64,000 nucleotides of DNA from Blasia pusilla (GCA_050084515.1 CM114273.1:12710001-12774000), one strand, 5' to 3'; shown: positions 10,541-23,209, counted from the first letter of the stretch. Made by a program: numbers and translations. Notes: generated from the letters alone by a model not told the origin.

Positions 10541-11257
10541 CTTGTAGATATTTCCTCATCATATACCTTCACCCACTACTTTCCCATTGGCATCCTTAAT
10601 GACTGCTCCAGTTTTCTTGAAACAAACTTCTAGGTCACGATCACATAATACTGCTACTGAAATCAAATTTTGCTTCAACTCTGGTACGTACAGTACATCA
10701 GTTAACTTCTTCTCATCTCTTTTTTGTGAGACTAAAGAAATTGTGTCTTTCCCTTCTACATGGCACTTTGCATTATTTTCAACAATAACAACGATGGGCT
10801 CTTGTAGAGGCTATAAGGAACTATACCAATCCTTATGATTGGTCATATGCCTAGATGCTCCACTATCAAGCACTCATGCATCTTCACTCTTTGACTTAGT
10901 GGAATGGTCTGCCTGTGTGCAAAAATCTTCGATTGCTACCCAAGCATCTACTTCATGTTCTCCTAGTTCTACAAAATTTCCAGACTCCTTCTTAGGTCTT
11001 AAACAACGGTTCTTCTCATCCTGACTCCTCTTTCTACAATCTTTGATAAGATGACCTAGCTTACCACAATAAAAGCATTTGAAGGCTTTCCTTGGAAATT
11101 TCTTCTTGACATTTGAACTGTAATCCTGATTTCTACCTCTCTGTACGTTGGCAGTAAATGCTGCATCACTTCCCTCTCTTGCTTTGAAGCGCATTTCCTC
11201 TTCTACCAACATTGCACTAAATTGTTCAAAAGTAAGCGGTGTGGGTCTTACTTGAGA
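10541..11257 (-). pseudogene. Copia copy 2 protease and gag zinc knuckle
   Basis: The frame at 10874-11257 encodes FEQFSAMLVEEEMRF and the CFYCGKLGHLIKDC knuckle, then the approach to the protease; a premature stop falls in the protease region. Residues VRPTPLTFEQF are continuous here, which proves that copy 1 gag was split by an insertion. The start codon and gag N-terminus are missing. Confidence 0.85.
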
Positions 11258-11640
11258 AAGAAGCAACCTTCAAAATGCTTTATATTCAACAAAGGTGACT
11301 AACCAATATAACATGCAAGATGGTATGGATTCATCAATTACTTGTTGAGATTAATATTAGTAACTTATGATCTAGTGTAGTACATGTAGATAGTATTAGT
11401 AGCATCAAGCTTGCTAATAATCATGTATCTTATGCTGAAACAAAGCATATTGAGGTGCACTTCCAATTTATGAGAGAGAAAGAGCTCGCACGAGAAATTA
11501 ATCTTGTGTATATAAGCACAAATCAGCAAATTGATGATATATTTACAAAGAAATTATCTAGAGAGAAGTTTGAGATGTTTACAAACGATTTAGGTCTTAG
11601 AAATATCGATATGAGCTCAAGGGAAAGTATTGAAGACTAA
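11258..11640 (+). pseudogene. Copia RNase H end, second family
   Basis: This piece begins at the RNase H motif (KKQP...) and matches the RNase H region of the 30.2-34.4 kb element on the opposite strand. The open part (11455-11640) reads HFQFMREKELAREINLVY and DDIFTKKLSREKFEMF and ends with SRESIED, the usual Copia C-terminal tail. The rest of the element is missing, replaced at its left by Copia copy 2. Confidence 0.85.
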
Positions 11641-11926
11641 GTTATAGTCAAGCTCCTTGGACACACGAATTACTATATTTGGTGCTCACACGAAGTAGGA
11701 AAGTTTAATCTCTGTTAGTTAGTTAAACATGATTATCTTTGGTAGTTAGTTAACCATACTTTGTATAATTTGAGACTATGGTTACGATTAGGGTTGCTTG
11801 TGCATACCCTCCATATCTATTATCATCCTCCACTCATTCTCTCATTGCAAAATTTCGTTGTGTATGGTGGTGTATGTGTGAGAGGGCCGTATTCCATCAA
11901 TTTTTCTTGGTAATTAGTTTTCTACA
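11628..11926 (+). repeat. 3' LTR of the second Copia family
   Basis: It begins TATTGAAGACTAAG after a short purine tract (AAGGGAAAG) and ends TTTTCTACA, matching the LTRs at 30218-30557 and 34077-34356 in reverse orientation. About 299 bp. Confidence 0.82.
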
Positions 11927-12116
11927 AATACATTATATTTGGGTTCTACTTTCTATATTCCTATTGTATAGGAAGGTCAATGACAATAACGTGCCAAATT
12001 CCTCCTAAATCTTAAAATCAAAATTGAAGTTGTATAGACTCAAAATTTTCTATAAAATTCCTCAAGTCCATCCAACATACATATTCTAATAGACATGTGA
12101 CAAATAAAAACCAACG

Positions 12117-12460
12117 ATAGTTGCACAAAAACAAAGAAGTCTGTCCCCAGGAAGGACATGGACGGACAAGTTTGGACATGTCTGCGGACATGGGTTGCAA
12201 AAGATGGGGCCTATACGTATAGTTCATGGTAGAAGGCAAGATAAGGGTGGGCGTGACAACAAGAGGGGAGGGAGTGCAGGTGGGAGGAGGAAGAAGCAAG
12301 AAAGTGTAAATCACGAAGGCAAGTGGGGGGGATGAGAAAGAAAGGGCAGTGGGGAGATGAGGCCTACATAGAAAAGTCCTTTTATTGGATGGACGTAAGT
12401 CCATGGACATAGACATGTTCGCCATTGTTCACGGATACGGAGTTTTCCACATGCAACCTT
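12117..12460 (+). mobile_element. Short terminal-inverted-repeat element, copy 1 (MITE-like)
   Basis: The left end reads GTTGCACAAAAAC and the right end ATGCAACCTT, so the termini are inverted repeats of GGTTGCA. Inside the ends lie purine-rich middles and repeated GGACATG/GGACGTAAGTCC blocks. The same order of blocks recurs at 13941-14250, 15264-15506 and, inverted, 52785-53088. There is no coding capacity. Confidence 0.72.
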
Positions 12461-13940
12461 TAGACCAACTAAAGCCACTAGGTCTTGAGCTCACCAAGGC
12501 ATTACAAGTCATGTGAGGTACATTTAACATGTTCACTTCAAATGTGTTTTGATCTTTGTGAATCCCCAAATATGTTGCTTATGGTATTCCAAATAAAAAA
12601 AATCTTAAGATTTACTTCCTACTCTTGCTTCTTCTTCATAATATAGCAAAATATATGCTTGTGACGCTGTGAAACTAGCTTGTATTCATTTGGTAAATAT
12701 CAAGCAACTTCTTGTCCCTCTTGAAAGAAGGCTCCTCCACAACTTCATATAAGTTTGACCCTAACTTCACAACTTCATCCATGTTTGATATAATCCATAA
12801 TCTATGCATTGGATTCTCTAACATCCACTTCCCAAGAAGAACAGAGTTTAAATTGCACGATTAATTTGAGCCTTAAACAACCCAACATATGTGATGAAGA
12901 TGAAGATCATGTTCGTATGAGTGTCTGTAGTGATGTCAACTCTTGAAATTTTCTTTTTGATTTTCCTAGTAGGATTTCCAAGAATATTATACTAGACAAT
13001 CAATGCCTTTAACTTCTTTTGGATTTCATGGAAAAGACGATATTTACTAATTGAAGTTGATTTAAGAAAACACTCATGAAATGCCTTACACTCATCCTAT
13101 CTATGAAGCTCTTTTTCATTATAATAAGAAACAAGAATTCCTACCTTATAATCATCTTTCTCAATAATATGACCATGACTTATATTAAATTTTGGTAGGA
13201 AAATAATTATATACATGTTGTTCAAAAGCAATGAAGATGCACTTCGATAAAAACGAGTGATGGAAAACCCATCGGAAGTACAAAAGAGGGGGACTCAAAG
13301 AGTCAAAACCTGAAGGCCACAACAGGACCAGAAAAGGAAGAAGGGGGCATTCAAAAGTAGAGAAGTTATTCCAATATCCAAGATGATAATCATCGACCCT
13401 TTGCAATCCACTTCCATTCTAGGGACCTGTCCGTCTTTGTGAAACCATGAGTATGTTAGAGTTGAGATTAGAAAGAATAGAAATTCAAGTAATATTTTTT
13501 ATTTTTCCTTTTAGAGTCACACTAAAGCCTTCAATAATATACTAAGCTCAACTTTCATCCATTGGAGTAGAACTGAGACTTTAACAAATTTCTTCATGAA
13601 TTGTAGCATGACAATATATGTTGAAGGCACTTACACCTAACTTCTCATGGTTCTTTCGGGTTATCGTAGTTATAATTATTGCATTCTAGAAAATCTTACA
13701 ACCTTCATAATCAATACAACTACTAAGCAATTGTTAATGTTCGTTACTAACTAGGAAATACTTTCATTTACCAATTCAAAAAATTAGTGTTAAGAAAAAA
13801 ATGCACCTTATTTTCGATTCCAGATTTCTTCACAATAAAGAATTAATTTTAAGATTAAGATTTAAACTATCTATAAATATTAAAAATCTGATTTTCTAGG
13901 TTATACATGCATTTTTTTAAAATATGGTCTCAATACTTAT
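12461..13940. other. AT-rich interval without a recognisable gene
   Basis: Open frames are short and lack domains. No LTR or hairpin was seen. Confidence 0.5.
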
Positions 13941-14250
13941 ATGATTGCATAAAAACAGATAAGTTTGTTCCTAGGCCGGACGTGGATATGGATTACAAAA
14001 AGTGGGGCCCACACTTATAGTTCATGATGGAAAATAGGGCAAAGTTGAGTCGGGCAATAACGGGGAGAAAGTGGGGATGGAGGGAAGAAGAAACGAGAAA
14101 ATATGGAACATATAGGCAAGTGGGGGAAAGAAAAGGAAGGTGAAGGTGGGGCCCAAATGGGATAAGTTTTTGCATAAGACGGACGTAAGATGTCATAAGT
14201 CCACAAACATGGACATGTTTGTTGACACAAACTTTGCTGCATGGAACCTT
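13941..14250 (+). mobile_element. Short terminal-inverted-repeat element, copy 2
   Basis: It starts GATTGCATAAAAACAGATAAG and ends CATGGAACCTT. It has the same internal order as copy 1: a GTGGGGCCCACACTTATAG block, a purine-rich middle, then GACGGACGTAAG and ACATGGACATG. It is more diverged at the termini. Confidence 0.68.
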
Positions 14251-15263
14251 GAATACTAATCTAAAATAAGTATATAAAAATAAAGGGTAATTGGATAAAA
14301 TATACCAATTCATGATTTCAAGATTCAAAAATTATATTCATGCACTAATATAAAAGAAAAGAAATTCTTAACTTGGTATTAAATTTAAATGAATATTTTT
14401 AAAAGGGAGATAAAATAAGCAGATAACTACGTAATATGATCATGATAATTTAACTTATAATAAATTATAAAATATTTTATTTTAATTAAAAATATTTTAT
14501 TAATATTTCAAAAAAATTTCTCTTATTTATACATTGATGTTCAATATAAGTTAAAATTTTTAAAAAACATGATTTTTCTGATTATTTGGAGTTCATTCCT
14601 TAGCCATATTAATTTCATTATAGATCTTTCAAATGCTCGTTTCCTTTTTAGAAACATTTTGGGTAGGAGGGCTTATCCAACACATTTTCTAACATCCGAT
14701 CTAGATGTGGTCTCTTTCGATACTCTCTTTCTCTTGTGTTAATTGACTTTTGTAAATTACTTATTTGTATTGATGAGTCTTGAGAGCCTCCATTGCTTGA
14801 TCCATCCCTTTGTAGTCTAAAAAAGAAGCATAGTCGCACACTTGTTCCACTAGTGTATGACCCATATCGTGCAGGGGCTAATATTTATATTGCACACAAA
14901 TTCAAAAAATCCTTTTTAGTGCTCTTCTTGTGAAAAATATTTTCTTGCTGCCATGTGGTAAATAAATAGGTGTTTGCAAATCAAGAAGATATTGTCCAAT
15001 AATAATATACATGTATGTTACTTATAGTATAAGTATTATATACATTTGATTAAACATGCGAACGATTACAAAATTCAATTCTCTCCCTTTAAATGTAACC
15101 AACAATAGACTTTTACATGTTATGGATCAAGTATTCATTTCTTTCAATTTCCATCACCATCTTGAACTCACTCTTAATTTTTTTTTCACTAGGTAAGAGA
15201 CATATTGTGAAAAGTTTAAGGAATAATTTAAATGAGAAAATTTTTCATGGTAAGAATTATGCA
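14251..15263. other. AT-rich interval without a recognisable gene
   Basis: Long A/T-rich stretches with no domain-bearing frame. Confidence 0.5.
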
Positions 15264-15506
15264 TGGTTGCACAACAACAGACAAGTGTGGATATGTCCAC
15301 GGACATGGATTATAAGAGATGAAGCCCACGCTTATACCTTATGATGGAAGGTAGGGCAAGTGCAAGTGGAGCAATAAGAGGAGGAAGGGGGGGGGGGGAT
15401 GGAGATAAATGAGAAGGTGGGGTCCACATGGAAAGTCCTTCCATAGCATCGACGTAAGTTCGTGGACATGTCCGTAGACACAAACTTTTTTCCACATGCA
15501 ACCTTG
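15264..15506 (+). mobile_element. Short terminal-inverted-repeat element, copy 3
   Basis: It has clear ends, GGTTGCACAACAACAGACAAG and CCACATGCAACC, and the shared GGACATG blocks. It is shorter because the purine-rich middle is reduced. Confidence 0.72.
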
Positions 15507-17700
15507 GAATTTTGTCCTATGATAATTTAGAATATGTATTATAATACTTTTGAGCTTATAATTAGTATAGTTTCTTTCAAAATCTTATAAGAGTAAATCT
15601 AAAATTCAAGACCATACATATATTATATAATGGACAACTATCTATGAATGAAATAATTAGGAATTTCTTTTTAAAAATTGGAAAGAATAACCAAAATAAT
15701 TTAAGCTAAATAATAAAATAAGAATGTTCATTTTTCCTTTAGTAAATTTGAAACTTGAATATTTTAAGTCTATTTTTAGAATAGAAAATTATCATTTTCT
15801 ATGAAAATGGACAGATATTTGACACATTAAAAACTTGACGTGTGTGAGTTAGACGCTAATGCATTGTACATGCATTTTTATTGGTTCAATATTTTCACAC
15901 TATGTAGATCATGAGTATTTATTATTTATATTTCAAATTTTGGAGTGTATATAATGAAATAGGGAAATTTTAAAATCTAATATAGATTATTTCCTAGAAA
16001 ACATTGAATGCCTTAATTATGAGTAGGACATATGTTAATTATTTTTAAAAATACACTATGAGAAATTTTCTGGTAATACTATCTTCTTTAGGTAAAGAAG
16101 TCGTTGATGATCCAAATTCAAGCATGCTATGAAATAAAAGAGTAACTAAAATGTCCATGGATACTTCTTAAGAGGACCTGCTACATTAATGGATTCAAAG
16201 TTATTGATTAGGGCATTAGAAATAAGATGCTCAAATGGGGCCTTGGAATTTTGGTAAAAAGTTGGAAAGATAGGACATGGACAAGAATGAATTATCCAAG
16301 GAATTCATTTGATTTTGAAATATACCAATTAGAAGATCTCAAAAAAATTGAAAATTTTAAATTAGAAGATTTTGAGTTGATAATATGTATAAATACCCAT
16401 TCATTTTATGGGAAAGCCAACTTAAAGTCTTAAAACAAGAAATTTCCATGGATTTCCTAGGACATCCCACAAACATTATGGGTTATTATCGAGACTATTT
16501 TTATGTGAAAATGGATCTCAAACTAATATAAAAGAACATCTGAATTTTGAATCATAACAATATTTTGCAAAATTGTGAATACGAGGGATGGCAAGCAGGA
16601 AGAGGGGATCTATTTTCTTTTTCAAAAATGAGATTTGGAACCGAGTAGGGGAGTGGGGGATCTCTCTTTATAGGATTAGGATTTGATTTATGGAGGATTT
16701 GGAGAGAGAGAAGGGGGTAGCTAGGATTCAAAATAAGAGAAGAAATGGAAAGAGCAGAAAAAAAGTGTTGGGAAGGGAATTGCTCAATTTTATGTCAACA
16801 AGGAAAAGTAAAGATAAATACATGAATAAATGCTTCTTGTGCTCAATTCTACCCTATTTGAATCTTGAAAGCCATATAAGCAAGATTTGACTCAACATAT
16901 ATGACTCTCTTTATGATATGTGATGATTGTTTTAGATTGTTAGAAGATATTCTCATTGGAACACACATGATCAATATTGGTTTCAAGTGCGAGAAGATAA
17001 TCCAACGCAACCCGTGTTCAAAAGATAAGACTCGATACCTTATGCTCCCAATATGTTTGTTTTAGATTGTGAGTGACACACCCATGGGAACCATGCTTAA
17101 CTTTGAAGGTGTTTTTGGTGCATTGTGAGAGGACACTTGCTCATGGAGCCCACATATCAAGAGGATGGGACATTACATACAATTCACTCTAAGTGTTTGT
17201 TTACTATTGTGGGAAGCCAACATCCTAGAGGCTCATTTGAATGATACTACTAGTTCGATATATATCTATTCCCTTAGAGGTGTTTTTGGACAAATCAAGA
17301 TGGTGTGTTATAGTAACAATGCATAAATCTATATTATTATTGGAGAGGGTCTCTTCATTTCGAGATCACCTCTCTTTGTGATACATGTCCTTTTCAACTA
17401 ATAGAATCGCTCACTGTATAATCGAATAAGATCACTTGAATTCAATTGTACACTTGGGTGATTCAAAATTATACATCCGTGTATTGCACGGTAGAGAGAA
17501 ACACCTTGGATTTAAAAAAAAAAAAACCCGGCATGAATGAAAATGAAAATGGCTCCATTTGTGACACTCCTAACACAATCATCTCCGGCATAGTTTATAG
17601 TTTAGAGAGCGAGAACTTCTAAACTATATGATGTTGAAAAAAAATAGAGGGGATGCATAACCCACGATTAATACCCCATATTTTTCCTCATTCCTAGCAG
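15507..17700. other. AT-rich interval, no gene; weak repeat of TTTAGATTGT blocks
   Basis: No coding signal was seen. Between about 16930 and 17290 related blocks (TTTTAGATTGT... then GGTGTTTTTGG) recur at spacings of roughly 130-150 bases, suggesting a diverged tandem repeat. An A12 run lies at 17514-17526. Confidence 0.45.
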
Positions 17701-18013
17701 CCGCTCCACCACCTATTAGGGCCAGCCACATTGGCAGTAATTCTCTTCGTCATTGTGGAAGTTAAGGGAAGGAAATGTTCCCACTTTTGCTAAAATCGGA
17801 TTAGGGGTTTGAGGGGCGACAGAGCACACGGACAGAGTCGCTCGGTACATACGCCAGAGAGGGAATGAATCCCGGAGTTCGCGAGCCATCTGTCGAGAGT
17901 GGGAGGAGCGTTTTGCTGTGCACGGATTTTGCATTCTTCTGCGCGTAGTGGTGTGGTGGTGCGGTCTGCCAGAGAAGCCAGAGAAGGCGGAGGGAGGAAA
18001 GTAGCGGGCGACC

Positions 18014-18199
18014 ATGAAACCCTTTCCTGTGTACGTTGGCTTTGATATGGACGATCAGGGCGTGGGTGCTGCCATGGATGTGGATTTGGACGGGGACGCT
18101 CTGGACCTACTGGGAGATTCGATGTCTGATCACAAGCCTTCCGATGCTGATTTTTTCAATTCTTTCGAGGACGATTTTGATGATGCAGATCTTGCTTAG
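18014..18199 (+). CDS. SMAP1: Small acidic protein, SMAP1 family
   Basis: This is a single-exon 61-residue protein with ATG at 18014 in context GCGACCATGA and TAG at 18197-18199. It is strongly acidic throughout. Its C-terminal half carries DADFFNSFEDDFDDADL, which matches the Phe/Asp-rich signature of plant SMALL ACIDIC PROTEIN 1; the N-terminal part has the family's MDVDLDGDALDLL-like acidic helix. Length fits the family (about 62 residues in Arabidopsis). From family knowledge, Arabidopsis SMAP1 acts in the response to the synthetic auxin 2,4-D and associates with the COP9 signalosome through the F/D region. There are no other genes nearby; flanks of several kb are free of obvious TEs. It is the only intact host gene I can support. 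Assignment rests on recognised motif and size, not on a search. Confidence 0.88.
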   Translation: MKPFPVYVGFDMDDQGVGAAMDVDLDGDALDLLGDSMSDHKPSDADFFNSFEDDFDDADLA

Positions 18200-19530
18200 T
18201 GGTCCTGTGCTTCCTTTAGAGTGCGTACGCTTCTGTTGGAGCGTTGGTTTTTCGCAGCCGTTGTAGAGGGTAGTAGGGTTTGTAGAAAGGTGCCTTGGAC
18301 GTAGGGAAGGGTAGACTGAATGTTCGGCAAGGAAAAACCCCCGCCGGAGCCATGCGGTCAACATGCGTGCGACATCCAGAGCTGCCTAACTAAGAACGAA
18401 TTCAAACACGAAAGGTACGGACTCTTTGCCTTTTCCACATTCATGATCGGTTGTTGGAGACGTGGATGCTTCCAGGGATGTTGTCTCTCTAGCTCCAGAA
18501 TCATGTAGATGCCACATGATCGCCTTGTATTCGTGGTATGCATCCGAAAATTGGCAATTTATTTTGCAAACTGCACTTCTGTACCCTCGTAGAGTCTTCT
18601 CTTCAGCGACAGCTTGGACAATACCGAACTTAGGATCCAAGATGAATACAAAGTTGTGATTGTGTTGTGGATCCCGCGCCCCTCTCTGGAAGTTACTAAG
18701 CCTTGTGTGTTGGTTGGATGTAATCTCGTCCCCGTAAAGCCGTTTCCAGCTCCAAACCCTGAACCCTAGCAATATTCACGACAATTTAACTGAAGGAAAG
18801 GCATGGTTAATTGAGCTGCTCATAGATACTGCCAAAAACTACAGAGGATTGGGAGGTTCGAATCGGATTGTTTGAATTAGTTCCTGGGCAAGCGAACTTA
18901 GGATTGCGTCCCCAAACCAAAAGAATTGGCCATACCCAGATGAACATTTTCTCCGTGGCTTTGTAGCGGTTCGTTCTCCTCTTAGTATCTCAGCGTAAAT
19001 GGACCTGTGCATTCTTGGGTTCAATTTGCTCCCGATGGACTTGTGAATCCTTTAGAAGTACTGACATACTCATCTCAGATTTAGTGGCCGTCTTTCAATG
19101 CGTCACAAGGCTTTAAAACCTCCTTTGGGAGCAAATCTGAGATGATGCTTTAGATGCCTATATCTTCCTTGTTTGATTGTAAATCTGAACCGAGGTTTGT
19201 CTGGTACTTCGTTTCCACATGAAGATTTAGAAAACATCAGTTTCAAGTTAGAGCTCGAATGTGAAATATTTGATCACTCTGAGCATCCACAAGCTAAGCA
19301 TAAGATCATGTGCCCTGACACTGTGGAACTTAGTTTCAGATGTATGGGATTGCTTATGTCATAACTGAAAGGGATAAGTGTGGTTTCCTTTTTCTTGTTC
19401 TCGAGAGTCTTCTGGAATCGCCTTATTCTGTCCATTGTGTGGGTCGTCGGGCAATATTTCAGCACAGATAGAGTGAATTTGAATCTACATCTACAAACGG
19501 TTACAAGGACGACAGGACTCTACCTCAAGT

Positions 19531-19569
19531 GCATGCAGTCAGTGTGGAGTGCATGCAGTCAGTGTGGGC
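19531..19569 (+). repeat. Tandem pair of a 20-bp unit
   Basis: The unit TGCATGCAGTCAGTGTGGAG occurs twice in a row; the second copy differs at its end. Each copy contains TGCATGCA, an RY-like palindrome. Confidence 0.8.
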
Positions 19570-20665
19570 TGATTGGGAGGGTGAACTTGTTTTTTTGTGA
19601 TCTGACAACTTACCCGTAGATCTGATGTGCTTGGTAGGTGCAGACATGAGATCTTGAAATTACAGAAGTGCTGTGAGAAGGTTGCGAATAAGTCAAAGCA
19701 TTGCGGGTCACTGACAGCTATTCTGGGCCCCATGAAGCCAAAAGCTTGAATCACCTAGTAAGATGAGCTTTTTGGCTGGTGCAGTTCATTCGTAAGACAG
19801 AAACTCATGCCATCTCTTTCGACTTGGAAATGATTATGACTTCATGAGTCCAGCAAACATCTCTACATATTAAAGGAAACTGCTATAAATATCTCGTCCA
19901 CTTGAAGTACGAGCTTTTCTTTCACTCATGGCCTTTTGCAGTCTGCATACGAACGTAGCAAAGTAATTCATCATGACTTGACACGGTGCATGTACCTGTT
20001 CCTATTCGATGCTTGGTTTTTTGTCCGAGAAATCAAATTACTCAGCTAGAAAGAGTCGATGATTCTAGTAGACCCACCTGTTGCTAGAGCTTGGCTTCTC
20101 AGAGACGTTTTAGGTGTGGCTGGAGAGCCTCCTTATCAAAAAGTGAGTTTAAGAACCTGGACTTTGTGCTATGGAGTTGGGATTAATGCATGTGTCTAAC
20201 GCAGCGGTCGAGTTTGACGCCGGATTTGTCATTATACGATCTTGAAGCGGTCTGACTGGACTGTCTGGGTTTTGTAGCTTGAAATCAGGTCCTTTTTGAC
20301 TTGCGACCGCTCCTCAAAAGGTTTTATTTTGTTTGACAATTGATGTACTGACAGGATAATTAGTCGCAGTACCAGGTCTAAGTGGCACTACTTCATTTGC
20401 AGATCTTCGAAATGATCATCTGGACATCAGTTGTGGAAGATTTAGATGAAACCGTATTACTGGAGACTAAATCCCTCGGTAAATCCTTCGTCGGTATATC
20501 GTCGGGTGGTTATCAAATGACTGGTCGAGATCGCCCCCCGTGGACCATGATGACTCTCAGCTTTATCATGGAACCTGTCCATGCCCCTTTGCGTAACTCA
20601 GATTCCGGGATCTAATCCGAGTTCTTCCTTTCAGTCATGGGAGAACGTCGTTGTCGTGATCTTAA

Positions 20666-21055
20666 TTGTACACGACGGTTGGAAGAAACGATGAGCTGTT
20701 TCCTTTTCCCGTTTGGGGTTCGTATGATTACAAGTCATGCGAGAATCTCAAACCTTGCATGATCGCACCCAAACGGGCAGAAGACGAGTACATCGTCGAA
20801 TGTCGGTTTGGAAATCGGCTTCGGATTTCCCGAGTATTAGTTCCTCGTGGGGAGTTTGAGGTTGATGAAGACCGTCAGTTCACGCCGGTACCCCCGAATT
20901 CCCCAATGATCAGCGTAGTTTGGTTCATAGATGCCTGTCCCGGGCGCGAAAGGCGACGGATGGCGCAGCGGCACTTTTTGCAGCGGCATCGCCACCAAGT
21001 CCCTCTCTTTCGACTGCAATTCGGAACTTGCCTTCTCACCATGAGCTCCGATTGA
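20666..21055 (+). other. Unassigned open frame, 129 codons
   Basis: I do not recognise it. The middle (about residues 30-85) has a protein-like mix of residues (EDEYIVECRFGNRLRISRVL, then PPNSPMISVVWFIDA), while the end is Arg/His-rich and looks like chance translation. The annotated first residue may not be an ATG. It could be an exon remnant or chance. Confidence 0.2.
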
Positions 21056-22390
21056 AAGCCGCTCTGCGTACTCTCACACCTTCGGCTTTCACCAAGTGAA
21101 ATCGGCTTGCGGATGTCGTAGCCGATGGACGGACAGCTGAAACAAGTTGTAATTTGGAGGTGGTAGCTACCATGATTCTGTCTTGTCAGTGAGAGACTCA
21201 GAGCCTGGGAGGGCAGCGAGAGCACCCAGGCGAGTCGCTCTGACAGCTTCGTGAAATGTTATATGCGGAAGTGGAAGGGGAAATGTGTACTGTCAGCTCT
21301 GAAGCCTATCATAAGGGACGCGGAAAGTTGATGCAGTGATTACAACAGCGAATGAGCAGATGTACTTTACTGGTTTGGCTCCCCGAGAACCCTTCGCACG
21401 TTCCTCTCGGCCGTTTTATATTTCGCGTGTGGATCATATTGACGGAACGAGAGAGTCCGTCCTCCTGGCAAAGCTTTCAGCGGATGAGATCGAAGCGGAT
21501 GCAGCGATTATTGGATTGCCGTTGCATTGGCTTCACCACCATATCCCCTGACGGCGTCTTACCCGATTCCTGATTGGCATATGGCCGGGCACATAACCCC
21601 AAATTAGCCCATGATTACACTCTCAAGTCGTTTTGGCACTGCAGGAGCGTAAAGCTGAAGTCGCTGCCGCACCGATTATTACAATAACTGTCTATGGTAC
21701 TGTTCGATCGTCTACCCACCTTTTCCATTTGCTCCTTCAAGCTCCCTGTACGCTTAAGCGTCCATGGTATGCTGCCCTACGATTACGTTCGCAGCTCACC
21801 TTTGTCTACCGCCTACTCGATACGATCTCGTCTACTCATTCATCCGTCCAGTCGCTACCGTAGTCTCCCACGGAGTTCTGATTCCATCTGCCCTTCCGGT
21901 CACTATTCCGTTTTGGATTCTGCTGTTTTATCTACGTATTATTAGCGACAGGGATCTTTTCGTGTTGGGTTGTGTCTGGTTTTGACACCTGTGCCCTCTA
22001 ATGGTTTGGTTTCGTTTGACTAAACTAGACGAGAAGGAAGGAAGGAACCCGTTCTGGGCACGGACATCTACTAGTAATCGCTTAAATCACGTTCGGATGA
22101 ACTGGTGGGTGACTTGGAGTACATAATAATGACAAGTGAGGTGCCCTTCTACGGTTCCCCGAATCCCTCATCACCCCCTTTTTATTCAGGCTTTATTTCT
22201 AAGCTCTATGAGTATGGACCGGCTCTTTTATGCCTTGTTAATTTCCACATTAAAATGAGTCACCTATATAAAAAGACATCCATTCTTCAGTAGACACGTT
22301 TCCACACTGAAGTAGGCCGCCCATTAAAAAAATTCATTTTTCCGTAGTCACGTGAAAAATCGAGGGTGAGCATGACATAATTCAATCCTC

Positions 22391-23200
22391 CCATTCTCCT
22401 CTCCCAATGGTATAGACCTCCTCCTCCTCCTCCTCTTTATGAATTCTCGGTACCATAGCAATGGGACAACATGCTTTTTAGTGACTTTGGGATGTGCGGG
22501 TTGAGCTCTACCGAGGCGGCGGAGGATGGTGAAGAGGCGGGGACGGATTTTTTATGGAGTGATGGAGGATGGAGGGGGGTCGTGTGTTATACCGAAACGG
22601 AGATATCGGTCTCATCTACGTTTTGATCCGTAGCATCAATCTTATAGTGAAGTATTTTTCATTTTATTTTGTTTTTTAGATTCTTGATTTTTTTGGGTTT
22701 CTCATGTAGGTATTAGGGTCCTCTTTGTTGTCTCGTTTTGTTGTCATGTCATGAATGTTTCCAAGACAACTCATGTTGTTCTTCCACACCACCCCTTTTT
22801 CTCTATGTCCTTATCTTGTAGCCACGCATGTTTCTCGCTCACGTTTGACCCATGTTTTTCTCCCTTATCCCACTCTATTCCCATCTTTTTTTTCCCGTCT
22901 ATTCTCTTTCCATATCATAAGTACCTCCATATTACTTCTACATTGTTTTGGGAAGGGGTTGGGCCATAAGTCCTAGGTGAAGATGGTAGATGAGAGTTCA
23001 TACTAGGGAGAGCATTTCCGTGGACAGGAAGAGAGTCGATTACCATTAGTGCTAGTTCGAATGGGGTTTGTGGGACTGATTCTGGTGGGGATCGTCTCTC
23101 GAGTTTCATGGAGGGGATCATGTTCCCTTCTTGATGAGCGGTGTCCATGCCTCGACCCGCATCGACCCCTCGCGTAGGGGCCCGTGGGTCGTCTAGTCGG
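22391..23200. other. Intergenic sequence, possibly the 5' part of the LINE
   Basis: It includes a CTC triplet run (about 22419-22434). No frame carries a domain. It may belong to the untranslated or eroded 5' part of the non-LTR element that follows. Confidence 0.4.
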
Positions 23201-23209
23201 GACACAAAA

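Larger units (their letters stand above)
7382..11257 (-). mobile_element. Ty1/Copia copy 2, 5'-truncated, tail to tail with copy 1
   Basis: It has the same family and domain order as copy 1 but is on the minus strand. The 3' LTR and polypurine tract are on the left, then RNase H, RT, integrase, protease and the zinc-knuckle end of gag. Gag N-terminus, primer site and 5' LTR are missing. At about 11252-11258 it joins another Copia family. Its coding frames are less broken than those of copy 1, but it still has stops and gaps. Confidence 0.92.
18200..22390. other. Low-repeat region downstream of SMAP1, no confirmed gene
   Basis: Base composition is balanced and I recognise no TE. The first part probably holds the SMAP1 3' UTR. 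Open frames are short and overlap on several strands, as expected by chance. Intron-bearing or non-coding transcripts cannot be excluded. Confidence 0.5.

Noticed and set aside
16900-17300. Possible CRISPR-like or satellite array
   Set aside because: The related blocks are diverged, irregularly spaced and only about three in number.
17460-17500. CCGTG-TATT-GCACGG stem as a Helitron 3' end
   Set aside because: No CTRR ending at the proper distance and no matching 5' end.
18386-18772. A 128-codon minus-strand frame after SMAP1
   Set aside because: No recognised domain; parts lie antisense to the likely 3' UTR and the frame competes with others of similar length.
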